DNA of 64,000 nucleotides from Hymenobacter pini (lineage in GTDB: Bacteria > Bacteroidota > Bacteroidia > Cytophagales > Hymenobacteraceae). The notes beneath the pieces are model-generated. The model was given only the letters and a program-made list of their open reading frames with translations, was not told the origin of the DNA and did no database searches. This document shows, one piece after another, positions 38,938 to 47,793 of this stretch (positions within the stretch are counted from its first letter, which is position 1; each line of letters opens with the position of its first letter). The position numbers and the translations under genes were made by a program. The DNA is taken from NCBI RefSeq assembly GCF_020421205.1, contig NZ_JAIZZH010000003.1, forward strand, positions 868,001 through 932,000. The letters run 5' to 3'.

Positions 38938-39480
38938 ATGCGCAAACTTTCCATGGAAGAGCTGAACCGGCTGACGGTGGCAGACTTCAAAAATACGCGA
39001 AAATTCCCCCTCACCCTAGTGCTCGACAACGTGCGGAGCCTGCACAACGTGGGGGCCGCCTTCCGCACCTGCGACGCCTTTGCGGTGGAAAAAGTGTGGC
39101 TCTGCGGCATTACGGGCCGCCCGCCCCAGCGCGAAATCACCAAAACGGCCCTGGGCTCCACCGAGTCGGTGGCCTGGGAGTACGCGCCTACTACCCTGGA
39201 GGCGCTGCGGCAGCTGAAGGCCGCCGGCTACCAGCTGATTGCCGTGGAGCAGACCACCGGCAGCGTACCGCTCCCCGAGTTTCGGGTGGCCGCCGGCCAG
39301 CCCTACGCGCTGATAATGGGCAACGAGGTGTTTGGGGTGGATGATGAGGTGCTGGCCCTGTGCGACGCGGCGGTGGAAATTCCGCAGTTCGGCACCAAGC
39401 ACAGCCTGAACGTGAGCGTAGCCGCCGGGGTGGTGCTGTGGCACTTTATTCAGGCCCTAGGGCAGGCTTCTACAAAGTAA
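38938..39480 (+). CDS. SpoU/TrmH-family RNA 2'-O-methyltransferase
   Basis: A 180-residue SPOUT methyltransferase. Typical blocks are LTLVLDNVRSLHNVGAAFRT (motif 1), LIMGNEVFGVDDEVLALCD (motif 2, with the knot) and IPQFGTKHSLNVSVAAGVVLW (motif 3). It transfers a methyl group from S-adenosylmethionine to a ribose 2'-OH of tRNA or rRNA; the precise target cannot be told. The protein is of the short TrmH type without an N-terminal L30e-like domain. It is divergent from mutS and lies downstream of the repeat pair. Confidence 0.9.
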   Translation: MRKLSMEELNRLTVADFKNTRKFPLTLVLDNVRSLHNVGAAFRTCDAFAVEKVWLCGITGRPPQREITKTALGSTESVAWEYAPTTLEALRQLKAAGYQLIAVEQTTGSVPLPEFRVAAGQPYALIMGNEVFGVDDEVLALCDAAVEIPQFGTKHSLNVSVAAGVVLWHFIQALGQASTK

Positions 39481-39638
39481 GCCTAGAGGCCCGACTACCA
39501 ACTTGTTAATTTTTAATAAAACTCTCTGCTGAATTAGGCATAAAAACAGCCAATTGTTGTGTAAATTTGAACGGACTACCCAGCGCGGTAGTCCGTTTTG
39601 CATTTGCTTCACTTACTACTCACTGTTATTTGCAGTTA

Positions 39639-42338
39639 ATGAAATCAACTTCTACTCTTGCTTTCATGCGGACGCTCGGGCTGGCCTCTATGCTGGTGCT
39701 ACCGGGCTTGGCAGCCGCCCAAACCTCGCCGCTGGACCAGGCGCTGGGGGCGCTCAAGGCCCGTCAGTCGAAGCTGGGCCTGCGTACTGCGGATTTGACC
39801 GATGCTACGGTTACCAGCCAGTACACCGACCAGCAGAATGGTATCACGCACGTATATCTACGGCAGCGGGTACAGGGCATTGAAGTGTACGGAGCCGTAG
39901 CCGACGTGCACCTCAGCCAGGCCGGCAAAGTAACCGACCTGCATAGCAACTTCGTGTCCAACGTAGCCGCTCAGGCGCGTAGCGCAGCTCCTTCACTTAC
40001 TCCGGAGCAAGCCGTAGCCGCCGCTGCCAAGGCACTGGGCATGGGCGCACCGCGCAGCCTGAGCTTGGAGAAAGCCGGCTCGGCCGCTGAGGGCATGGAG
40101 TTCAACGACGGAGGCATCTCGCTGGATAAGATTCCGGTGAAGCTGATGTACCAGCCGCTGTCCAACGGCAGCCTGCAGCTGGTGTGGGACGTAACGCTGG
40201 CTCCGCTCAACGGGGAGCATTACTGGAACGTGCGCGTGGACGCGGCTTCCGGTGCCCTGCTCGACAAAACCGACTATACCATTTCGGAGAGCTTCAGCAT
40301 TGCCTCGCTGACCCGTCCGCTGGCTATGGCCGCTGCTACTGCACCGGCTCCGGCCCCCACCACGGCGCATAAGCCTGCTGCCCCTAACAGCTACAATGTG
40401 TGGCCCATTACGGTGGAAAGCCCCTCGCACGGTGCCCGCCAGGTGGTAACCAACCCGGCCGACGCCGTGACGTCGCCCTTCGGCTGGCACGATACCAACG
40501 GTGCCGCTGGCCCGGAATACACCATCACGCGCGGTAATAACGTGCACGCCTACGACGACCGGAAAAACACCAACACCTACACGGCCGGCACCAACGTAAG
40601 CCCCGATGGTGGTGCGAATCTGGAGTTCGACTTCCCGTTTGATAACTCCCTGGCTGCTACGCCCGTCAGCAACCTCAACGCAGCCGTAGTGAACCTGTTC
40701 TACTGGAACAACCTGATGCACGACGTGATGGCCCGCAAAGGCTTTGACGAAGTGAGCGGCAACTTCCAGGTGAAAAACTACACCGGCGCCGGCCTCGGCA
40801 ACGACTACGTGCAAGCGGAAGCCCAGGACGCATCGACGGCTGCTACGGTAAGCCTCAACAACGCCAACTTCTCCACTCCCGTGGATGGTACCCGCCCCCG
40901 GATGCAGATGTACCTGTGGGACCGTTCGGAGCTTGCCATCAACGTAACGGCACCCAGCAACTTAGCCGGGCCGCTGGTAGCTAACGAAGCCAACTTCAGC
41001 CGCAAGCTGGTGAAAGTAGGCCCGGTATCGGGCAAGCTGGTACTGGCCAACGACGGCAGCACCGACCCCACGCTGGGTTGCAACGCTACGTACGCCAATG
41101 CCGCTGACGTGAGTGGCAACATTGCCCTGATCGACCGTGGCACTTGCAACTTCGGCCTGAAAGTGAAAAACGCTCAGAACGCCGGGGCCAAGATGGCGGT
41201 GATTATCGACAACACCGTGGGTGGCACAACGCCCATCGTGATGGGCGGTTCGGCTGACACCGTGGGCGTACGTATTCCGGCTATTTCTATCCTGAAATCG
41301 GACGGCGACAAACTCAAGGCGGCGCTGGCTGCCGGCCAGACTGTTACCATTACGGCTTCCGGTAACTACTACATGCGCGACGGTGACTTTGATAACGGCA
41401 TCATTGCGCACGAGTATGGCCACGGTATTTCCAACCGCCTCACGGGTGGCCCGGCCAACTCCAGCTGCCTCACCAGCGCCGAGCAAATGGGTGAAGGCTG
41501 GAGTGACTTCTTCGCGCTGTGGATGACTACCAAGCCCGGTGACGTAGGCACTACCGGCCGCGGCATTGGCACGTACGCTTCCTTCGAGCCCACCACGGGT
41601 GAGGGCATCCGCCCGACCCGCTACAGCACTGATACGAAGATTAACCCGGCTACATACGCCCTCATTGGCACCGGCGCTTACAATACCTACGTAGATGGCA
41701 ACGGCCAAACCCGCAACCAGGTACACAATATTGGCTACGTGTGGGCTACTGCCCTGTGGGATATGAACTGGGCCCTGATCAACAAGTACGGCTACAATGC
41801 TGACCTGACGGCCAAAACCGGCGGTAACAACATTGCCCTGCAGCTGGTGCTGGATGGCTGCAAGCTGCAGCCCTGCAACCCAGGCTTCCTGGACGGCCGT
41901 AACGCCATTCTGAAGGCTGACTCCATCAACAACAAAGCCGCCAACGCGGCCCTCATCTGGCAGGTATTTGCCCGCCGTGGCATGGGTGCCAGCGCCGTAC
42001 AGGGCAGCAGCAACGTCCTCACCGACCAGAAAGCTGCCTTCGACCTGCCCTCCTCTATCCTGAGCACCAAGCAGCTCAGCGAGCAGATGCTAGAAGTATA
42101 CCCCAACCCCGCTACCGATCAGCTAATGGTGCGCACGCAAGTGAGCAGCCGCCTGCCGGTACAGGTAGAGGTAGTTTCGCTGCTGGGCCAGCGCGTGAGC
42201 ACGCAAACGGTGTCCGCCGCCCGCCTCCAGCAGGAAGGCGTAACGGTGAACACCAGCAAGCTGGCCGCCGGTGTGTACGTGGTGCGCCTCACTACTTCGG
42301 AGGGCACCATTACCAAGAAAGTAGCCGTGCAACACTAA
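39639..42338 (+). CDS. Secreted M36 fungalysin-type metallopeptidase with T9SS sorting domain
   Basis: The ATG at 39639 starts a signal peptide (ASMLVLPGLAAAQ), giving 899 residues. A propeptide of the FTP type occupies about 25-220. The catalytic zinc site HEYGH (about residue 590) is followed by EGWSDFF with the third ligand Glu. A PA domain is inserted before it (DRGTCNFGLKVKNAQNAGA). The last 80 residues form a Por secretion (type A) sorting domain: EVYPNPATDQLMV ... LGQRV ... LAAGVYVVRLTTSEG, so the enzyme is exported by the type IX system. It probably degrades extracellular protein. Confidence 0.93.
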   Translation: MKSTSTLAFMRTLGLASMLVLPGLAAAQTSPLDQALGALKARQSKLGLRTADLTDATVTSQYTDQQNGITHVYLRQRVQGIEVYGAVADVHLSQAGKVTDLHSNFVSNVAAQARSAAPSLTPEQAVAAAAKALGMGAPRSLSLEKAGSAAEGMEFNDGGISLDKIPVKLMYQPLSNGSLQLVWDVTLAPLNGEHYWNVRVDAASGALLDKTDYTISESFSIASLTRPLAMAAATAPAPAPTTAHKPAAPNSYNVWPITVESPSHGARQVVTNPADAVTSPFGWHDTNGAAGPEYTITRGNNVHAYDDRKNTNTYTAGTNVSPDGGANLEFDFPFDNSLAATPVSNLNAAVVNLFYWNNLMHDVMARKGFDEVSGNFQVKNYTGAGLGNDYVQAEAQDASTAATVSLNNANFSTPVDGTRPRMQMYLWDRSELAINVTAPSNLAGPLVANEANFSRKLVKVGPVSGKLVLANDGSTDPTLGCNATYANAADVSGNIALIDRGTCNFGLKVKNAQNAGAKMAVIIDNTVGGTTPIVMGGSADTVGVRIPAISILKSDGDKLKAALAAGQTVTITASGNYYMRDGDFDNGIIAHEYGHGISNRLTGGPANSSCLTSAEQMGEGWSDFFALWMTTKPGDVGTTGRGIGTYASFEPTTGEGIRPTRYSTDTKINPATYALIGTGAYNTYVDGNGQTRNQVHNIGYVWATALWDMNWALINKYGYNADLTAKTGGNNIALQLVLDGCKLQPCNPGFLDGRNAILKADSINNKAANAALIWQVFARRGMGASAVQGSSNVLTDQKAAFDLPSSILSTKQLSEQMLEVYPNPATDQLMVRTQVSSRLPVQVEVVSLLGQRVSTQTVSAARLQQEGVTVNTSKLAAGVYVVRLTTSEGTITKKVAVQH

Positions 42339-42366
42339 GCGGAGGCACGATACTGCGTAATACAAC

Positions 42367-42394
42367 CCGCCCGGCACGTTGCCGGGCGGGTTTA
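42367..42394 (+). terminator. Terminator after M36 peptidase
   Basis: CCCGCCCGGCA and TGCCGGGCGGG arms with a 3-nt loop, followed by TTTATTTTTT. Confidence 0.9.
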
Positions 42395-42409
42395 TTTTTT
42401 CCATCACTC

Positions 42410-42826
42410 ATGTCCGACTTTCACCGCCCCGACGCCGCATTAGCTGCACTGCGCCCAACTGTGCAGGTTTCCGCTACGCCCAATGATACTCCGGTTGCGC
42501 ATTTCCTGCACACGACGCTGCGGCCCGTGCTCAAGCTCCAGCATGATGTGCTGCTGCTGGTAGTAGCTGATTTTGTGCGTGACCACCATATTCCATTGTC
42601 GTCTGCCGCTGGCACGGAGCAGCAACGGCTCCTGACGGAGCTACTCAGCCGCAACACGAAACTGCGCTATACTATTGTGGGCCTAATAGTGGGCCAATTC
42701 ACCCGGCCCGAGCTGGCCACTTACCGCCAGCACCGCCCCGAGCTGAACCGCCGGCTGCTGGAGCTGGCCAGCCGCCGCGTGCAGGACCAGGCCGCTGCAG
42801 TAGCGACGCTAAGTAGCGCGGCATGA
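42410..42826 (+). CDS. Hypothetical helical protein co-transcribed with a J-domain protein
   Basis: A 138-residue mostly helical protein (ELNRRLLELASRRVQDQAAAV at the end). It overlaps the J-domain gene by the four bases ATGA, so the two are co-translated. No family recognised; a substrate or partner of the J-domain protein is possible. Confidence 0.65.
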   Translation: MSDFHRPDAALAALRPTVQVSATPNDTPVAHFLHTTLRPVLKLQHDVLLLVVADFVRDHHIPLSSAAGTEQQRLLTELLSRNTKLRYTIVGLIVGQFTRPELATYRQHRPELNRRLLELASRRVQDQAAAVATLSSAA

Positions 42827-43566
42827 GCTATTACGAGGACTTAGGCATTCCGGAGCATACTACCCCCGACGATATCCGGCGGGCGTACCGGCGGCTGGTA
42901 CTGCTTACCCACCCCGACCGCACACCCGATCCGGCGGCGCACCAGCAGTTTCTGCGCATCAATGAAGCCTATGAAACGCTCAGCGAACCGGTCCGACGGA
43001 CAGCGTACGATATGCGCCGGAAGCAACACGTAGCGCCGGTACAAGCTTCTGCTACACCGCGCACCCACCGCCGTGCCTACGCCCCCAGGCGCCCCCGGTC
43101 CCGCTACAATCTACGGCCCTATGTATGGCCGGTGCAGATACTGGGGCGGCTACTGATTGGGCTAGCCGTGGGTGTGCTGCTGGATTATTACGTGCTCCGC
43201 TACACCACAACGGCACAGCTACTAACCGTGGATTGGGTGCATGCGCCGGCCTATACTCAACTTTGCATTACGGATAAGGGCATTTTCCCGTCACCCGATA
43301 CGATACCAGCAGCTACTACTCAGCTACGCCTGGAACGCTCCAGGCTTATGCGCATTGTACACAAAGCCTGGCTCCCTAATGGACAAGCGCTACCCGTAGC
43401 GTCTCCTAGACTCGCCCTTGTTTGGTTTAGCGGAATAGTGCTGGTCGTGGCGTTGCTTACACAATGGCCCAGGCTGTCGTTGGTAGTGCGGGTGTATCTG
43501 CTGGTAGCGGCTATGGTGGCAGCCTGTATCGTCGGGCTCATGCTGCACCGGGTAGTAGCGTCCTGA
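42823..43566 (+). CDS. J-domain (DnaJ-like) membrane protein
   Basis: A 247-residue protein. The J-domain fills residues 1-66 with the HPD tripeptide in LLTHPDRTPD, needed to stimulate Hsp70 ATPase. A basic linker follows, then three hydrophobic segments (for example LGRLLIGLAVGVLLDYYVL and LVWFSGIVLVVALLTQW). It is thus a membrane-anchored co-chaperone, presenting the J-domain in the cytoplasm. It lacks the Gly/Phe and zinc-finger regions of true DnaJ. Overlaps the gene at 42410. Confidence 0.88.
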   Translation: MSYYEDLGIPEHTTPDDIRRAYRRLVLLTHPDRTPDPAAHQQFLRINEAYETLSEPVRRTAYDMRRKQHVAPVQASATPRTHRRAYAPRRPRSRYNLRPYVWPVQILGRLLIGLAVGVLLDYYVLRYTTTAQLLTVDWVHAPAYTQLCITDKGIFPSPDTIPAATTQLRLERSRLMRIVHKAWLPNGQALPVASPRLALVWFSGIVLVVALLTQWPRLSLVVRVYLLVAAMVAACIVGLMLHRVVAS

Positions 43567-43584
43567 TATTCCCCGCAACCCTAT

Positions 43585-43620
43585 AAAAAATGCCCGCAGC
43601 TAAAGCTGCGGGCATTTTTT
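43585..43620. terminator. Bidirectional terminator, J-domain gene and terC
   Basis: AAAAAATGCCCGCAGCT and AGCTGCGGGCATTTTTT arms; convergent genes share it. Confidence 0.9.
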
Positions 43621-43643
43621 ACGGACAACCGGTTACGTGCGGC

Positions 43644-44414
43644 TTAGTCGTACTGCGAGTCGCGCAGGTGCACGGGGGTTGCTTTCTTGCGCAGGCGCAT
43701 GTTCAGCACTTCCACAATCAGGGAGAAGAACATAGCGAAGTAGATGTAACCTTTCTCGATTTCCTTGTGGAAAGCCTCCATCACCAGCATCACCCCAATC
43801 ATAATCAGGAAGGAGAGAGCAAGCATTTTGATGGTGGGGTTCTTGTTCACGAAATCGGCCACTACGCCTGAGAAGGCCAGCATCACGCCCATTGAGAGGA
43901 TAACGGCCAGAATCATAATCAGCACGTTATCGACCAAGCCCACCGCCGTCAGAATGGAATCGAAGCTGAACACAATGTCGATGAGGATAATCTGAAAGAT
44001 GATGCTCCCCATCGAAGTGCCGCCTTTACCGGCTTCAGCTTCCTCTTCCTCGCCCTGCAGCTTGGTATGAATTTCGGTGGTGCTCTTACCAATCAGGAAC
44101 AAGCCCCCAGCCAGCAGGATCAGGTCCCGGCCAGTTACACCGAAGTCGTGGTCGGCCCACGGCACGTCTATGTGGAACAGCGGTGCTTTCAGACCCACAA
44201 TCCAGCTGATGCTCAGCAACAGCCCAATGCGGCACAGCAGCGCCAGCAGCAGCCCGATGCTGCGCCCCCGCTTCTGCATCTCGCGGGGCAGGCGGTTGAC
44301 GATGATGGAGATAAAAATGATGTTATCAATACCCAGCACAATTTCCATGAACGTAAGCGTGAGCAGGCTTACCCAGGTTTGCGGGTTGGAGAAAACGGAA
44401 AAATCGAAGTGCAT
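43644..44414 (-). CDS. TerC family integral membrane protein
   Basis: A 256-residue membrane protein with about seven hydrophobic spans. The TerC signature is seen as ENVLGIDN-like IVLGIDNIIFISIIVNRLP near residues 22-40 and FSFDSILTAVGL near 150. The acidic residues in these spans bind metal in the family, which exports manganese or affects metal load of exported proteins. The family is also linked to tellurium resistance, but no ter genes are nearby. Confidence 0.9.
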   Translation of the reverse strand: MHFDFSVFSNPQTWVSLLTLTFMEIVLGIDNIIFISIIVNRLPREMQKRGRSIGLLLALLCRIGLLLSISWIVGLKAPLFHIDVPWADHDFGVTGRDLILLAGGLFLIGKSTTEIHTKLQGEEEEAEAGKGGTSMGSIIFQIILIDIVFSFDSILTAVGLVDNVLIMILAVILSMGVMLAFSGVVADFVNKNPTIKMLALSFLIMIGVMLVMEAFHKEIEKGYIYFAMFFSLIVEVLNMRLRKKATPVHLRDSQYD

Positions 44415-44467
44415 GAAGCCGGTTGTGGTGAGGTGACGGAGTGGAGAGTCAGGAGCTGACTACGCGC

Positions 44468-44959
44468 TTAGGACTTCATATTTACGAATTGCAGGGGCTG
44501 CTCAATGCTGGCCTGGCGCACGGCGGCAATGGCCGCCTGCAGCTCATCAATTTTCTTGGCCGTTACGCGCACCTGGTCGTCCTGCATTTGGGCCTCTACC
44601 TTCACTTTGGCATCCTTGATGGCCTTGATGATTTTGCGGCCTACCTCTTTATCTACCCCGGCGCGCACTTTCACCACCTTCTTCACCAAAGCCCCGCTGG
44701 GCTGCTCCTCGGCCGAAAAATCCAGGGCAGTGCCATCGATACCCTGCTTCACAATGCGCCCCAGCAGGATGTTTTCCAAGGCCTGTACCCGCATGGAGTT
44801 CTCCGAAGATAAGGTGATGGTATTAGCCTTCTTGTCGAGTTCAATGCCGCCTTTGGTGTCACGCAGGTCGTAGCGGGTTTGCAGTTCTTTTTTGGCCGTG
44901 TTTACCGCATTTTCTAGAGTTTGCGGGTCCACTTTGCTTACAATATCGAAAGATGCCAT
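44468..44959 (-). CDS. yajQ: YajQ family cyclic-di-GMP-binding protein
   Basis: A 163-residue protein with the family start MASFDIVSKVDPQTLENAVN, the block YDLRDTKGGIEL, and the end IKAIKDAKVKVEAQMQDDQVRVTAKK. YajQ proteins fold as two ferredoxin-like domains, bind nucleotides, and in some bacteria bind cyclic di-GMP. The gene is normal in length. Confidence 0.95.
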   Translation of the reverse strand: MASFDIVSKVDPQTLENAVNTAKKELQTRYDLRDTKGGIELDKKANTITLSSENSMRVQALENILLGRIVKQGIDGTALDFSAEEQPSGALVKKVVKVRAGVDKEVGRKIIKAIKDAKVKVEAQMQDDQVRVTAKKIDELQAAIAAVRQASIEQPLQFVNMKS

Positions 44960-45101
44960 GGGTAAAAGAAGTTAATCAGGGATGAGAACAGGGAGAGTCA
45001 GGGCGCCAAAGATACAGCAGCAACTGCAGGGCCCGCCGCCCCAGCTGAAATTGTACGTGAGTTATCCGTAATTCGCTACGGCACTCACTTATCCTCTTCC
45101 C

Positions 45102-45542
45102 ATGCACATTGCCTCTCCCGCTTCGGCCACCGACTGGGCCGCGTATTATCACCTGCGCTACGAAGTGCTGCGCCAGCCCTGGCAGCAGCCCGAAGGCTCG
45201 GAGCGGGCCGACGATGACCTGGCCCCCACTACTACGCACGCGCTTGTGCTGGCTCCCGAGGGGTACGCAACGGCCGTTGGCCGCGTGCACCCCAGCGGCC
45301 CCGGCCAGGGCCAGATGCGCTTTATGGCCGTGCATCCGGCATGGCAGGGCCGCGGCTTGGGCGGGCAGGTGCTTGGATACCTGGAGGAAGCCGCCCGCCA
45401 GCAAGGCCTCAGGGAAATAGTGCTGCACGCCCGCGAAAACGCCGTTCCCTTCTACCAACGGCACGGGTACACCGTAGTAGAGCCCTCGCATACCTTATTT
45501 GGCCAGATTCCGCATTTTCTGATGCGTAAGCACCTTTCCTGA
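45102..45542 (+). CDS. GNAT family N-acetyltransferase
   Basis: A 146-residue acetyltransferase. The acetyl-CoA-binding motif Q/R-x-x-G-x-G/A is HPAWQGRGLGGQVLGYLEE at about 84-102, and the NAVPFYQRHGYTVVE block is at about 115-130. The ElaA/YjcF-like N-terminus (YYHLRYEVLRQPWQQPEGSE) is typical of small GNATs of this group. The substrate is unknown. A thioesterase gene follows. Confidence 0.92.
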   Translation: MHIASPASATDWAAYYHLRYEVLRQPWQQPEGSERADDDLAPTTTHALVLAPEGYATAVGRVHPSGPGQGQMRFMAVHPAWQGRGLGGQVLGYLEEAARQQGLREIVLHARENAVPFYQRHGYTVVEPSHTLFGQIPHFLMRKHLS

Positions 45543-45587
45543 GGCTCCTTACGCACAGTCACATTACTCCCACTACACCTTCCCTTC

Positions 45588-46076
45588 ATGGAACAGGCCC
45601 CTGATGCCGCCACGCTCATCGCCATCTACAACCAGATCAACCAGTACGGCCGAACCAATGGCATGGAGCTATTCATGACCCAGCCCGGCGAGGTACGCTA
45701 CACCATGACTATTCGCCCCGAGCACCTCTCCTCGCCGGGCACTTGCCACGGCGGGGTACTGGCGGGCCTCATGGATTCGGCGTTGGGTGCGGCGGCGCTT
45801 TCGCTGGCTTTCACGGCGGGTGAACTGGTATCTACGGTTGAGTTTAAAATCAACTACCTCCACCCGGTACACCTGCACGACCACCTAGTAGCGCACGGCA
45901 CAGTGGAGCACAGCGGCAAAACCCTGGTGGTAAGCAGCGCCACCATTGTATGCCCTGCCCGCGACAACCTGGTGGTAGCCCGTGGCTTGGGCACCTTTAA
46001 CCGCTACCCCGCCACCAAGCGCGACTTCCACGACCTGCTGTTTCCCTCAGACGAAGAAGGCCAGAATCCAATGTAG
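45588..46076 (+). CDS. PaaI-type (hotdog-fold) thioesterase
   Basis: A 162-residue hotdog-fold protein. The block HLSSPGTCHGGVLAGLMDSALG carries the HGG motif of the family, with Asp as part of the active site, and EFKINYLHPVHLHDHL is the following strand. It hydrolyses acyl-CoA or related thioesters; the preferred acyl group is not clear. Same direction as the GNAT gene upstream. Confidence 0.9.
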   Translation: MEQAPDAATLIAIYNQINQYGRTNGMELFMTQPGEVRYTMTIRPEHLSSPGTCHGGVLAGLMDSALGAAALSLAFTAGELVSTVEFKINYLHPVHLHDHLVAHGTVEHSGKTLVVSSATIVCPARDNLVVARGLGTFNRYPATKRDFHDLLFPSDEEGQNPM

Positions 46077-46095
46077 CTGTCATCCTGGCTTATGC

Positions 46096-46142
46096 AAAAA
46101 GCCGCCAAAAACCTGCGTAAAGCAAGTTTTTGGCGGCTTTTT
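46096..46142. terminator. Bidirectional terminator, thioesterase and NYN gene
   Basis: AAAAAGCCGCCAAAAAC and GTTTTTGGCGGCTTTTT arms. Confidence 0.88.
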
Positions 46143-46173
46143 CAACGTACCGAACCGCTATAATTCGTGGTGG

Positions 46174-47166
46174 TTACAGACGTTCGGGCGAGCTAGCCGA
46201 TTCGTGCTCATGGTCGTACTCGTCACCGTCCAATTCCGGTGCTTCTACTTTCCGTACGTTCCGGGCGCAGTCCTCATCACGGTGGTTGCGGCCTACCGTA
46301 AATTCAACCCAGTCACCTTCGCGCAGTTCGTTAAAGTCGCCCTCGGCCATATCGGCGTAGCTGAAGAACAAGTTGTTCGGAGGCATCACCACAAAACCGA
46401 AGCCATTTTTCAGGTTTTTGATGGTGCTGATGCCAACCGTACCAACCGGCCCGGCAGCCGTAGGGCCAGTGGGGCGCACGGGTTTTACCACCGGATAAGC
46501 AGCCGGCTCGGGCGTATTCACGAACATTGTTTCAATCAGCTCATCATTGCTGTTGAGCCCCTGATCAATAATTTCGTGCATCTGCACCGGATAGGTAGCT
46601 TGGTCCAGCAACTGCTGCGAAGCACGGGTTACGCGGTTTTCACCCTTGAAATCGGTGTACTTGAAGTCCCAGTTCAGCAGCATCACGCGGGTACCTACCG
46701 TGTTCAGCTTCTTAATCAGGGGGGCGTAGTCGGAGTCGCCGGCAATGAGCACTACCACGTCGAAGCTTTTGTGGATGGCCAACTCCAGCGCTTCCAATGA
46801 CAGCCACACGTCAATACCCTTCTCCTGCAACCGCCCGTCGCGGGTTTTCAGGGGCATGTAATGCGTCTGGATACCCATGTTCATCAGGATATCGTCCAAC
46901 AGGCGGTCATGGAACAGGCGGTCCTTATCCCGTGCTTCCGTAGCCGAGAGGCGGCCGCGGAAGAAATGAGCATCAATAATCTGGCTGAGACGTACGTCTA
47001 CGTCTTCTTCTTCAGCTACTTGATGACGGATAAATTCATGCAGGCCTTCTAAGCTAATGCGGGCCTTACGGTCATGCTGGAAGTAGTAGTAATCACTGAT
47101 TTTCAGGAAATAATTGCCGTCATAGAAGACGCCGATCCTGATCAGAGGGCTATTCATCTGGTTCAT
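46174..47166 (-). CDS. NYN-domain (PIN-like) RNase fused to a cold-shock domain
   Basis: A 330-residue fusion. The N-terminal NYN/DUF88 domain starts RIGVFYDGNYFLKI; the acidic residues of YDG, of GIDVWLSLEALELA and of LIAGDSDYAPLIK fit the metal site. A Pro-rich linker (about 225-245) leads to a cold-shock-like OB domain (GISTIKNLKNGFGFVV...NNLFFSYADMAEGDFNELREGDWVEF). It likely binds and cleaves single-stranded RNA. Acidic tail. A TATCTTTG box lies upstream on the minus strand (47255-47262). Confidence 0.88.
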   Translation of the reverse strand: MNQMNSPLIRIGVFYDGNYFLKISDYYYFQHDRKARISLEGLHEFIRHQVAEEEDVDVRLSQIIDAHFFRGRLSATEARDKDRLFHDRLLDDILMNMGIQTHYMPLKTRDGRLQEKGIDVWLSLEALELAIHKSFDVVVLIAGDSDYAPLIKKLNTVGTRVMLLNWDFKYTDFKGENRVTRASQQLLDQATYPVQMHEIIDQGLNSNDELIETMFVNTPEPAAYPVVKPVRPTGPTAAGPVGTVGISTIKNLKNGFGFVVMPPNNLFFSYADMAEGDFNELREGDWVEFTVGRNHRDEDCARNVRKVEAPELDGDEYDHEHESASSPERL

Positions 47167-47793
47167 ACAAGAAACGGTTTGAGCGCAAAAAGGTGTGTGT
47201 GAGTAAGAGCGGGTAGGTTGGTTCGGTATGACAAGGCGGGTAGCCAGGTCAGGTCAAAGATACTGAGTATCAAACTTACGGTATTACCAAAATCCATAGA
47301 GCGGATTTTTTTACCACATAATCATGTGAGCTGTTCAGAGGACGGGCACTGCACGATGCTTGTTTACAGGCAAAGACAATGTTGTACGATGAATGACGCA
47401 TGAAGAGCCGAATAATTCGTGCTCATGCTGAGCATTCTGGCATTTTTTGCCTGCAGTAATTTTCAGAAACCTGCGCTTAAATAGCAAGTTATCTATATAT
47501 ATTCTATTTTCTCATATAATACAATTCGTATACGTTCTGTCTAATATTTGGCGAGGCAGGGCGCTAAGCTCCTGGCAAACTCCTGTATGGCTTCTTCTTT
47601 CAATAATCCAAAAACGTAATCCGGAGCTTCTACCAAAAGTAGTTATTTCCTATATTCTATGCGGCCATTACTCGTTCAACCCATGTACTTGATGGCTAAA
47701 GCCACAGCATTTGAGGACTAACGTCGCGGAGTGGCTGTTGTATCCAAGACACAAAGATACAGCCCCGAGTTCTTTAGAATCAATCTAACATTT
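47167..47793. other. Gene-free intergenic stretch
   Basis: About 627 bp without a convincing gene. Short open frames at 47218-47403 and 47447-47692 have no family features. CAAAGATA at 47255-47262 and 47751-47758 read as TATCTTTG on the minus strand; the first is a plausible promoter for the NYN gene, and the second has no known target and could start a non-coding RNA. Confidence 0.5.
47255..47262 (-). promoter_or_regulatory. Probable -7 box (TATCTTTG) of NYN gene
   Basis: The minus-strand TATCTTTG matches the TAnnTTTG pattern, about 90 nt before the NYN start codon. Confidence 0.45.

Noticed and set aside
42823..43566. Complete DnaJ chaperone
   Set aside because: Only the J-domain is present; zinc-finger and Gly/Phe parts are missing, so it is a J-domain membrane co-chaperone.
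47218..47692. Two short rightward open frames in the gap before the YdjM-like gene
   Set aside because: No family features, no coupling to neighbours, and AT-rich run-on composition; considered chance.
47751..47758. Minus-strand TATCTTTG box as a promoter for a known gene
   Set aside because: It lies about 580 bp from the next minus-strand gene; no transcript can be claimed.
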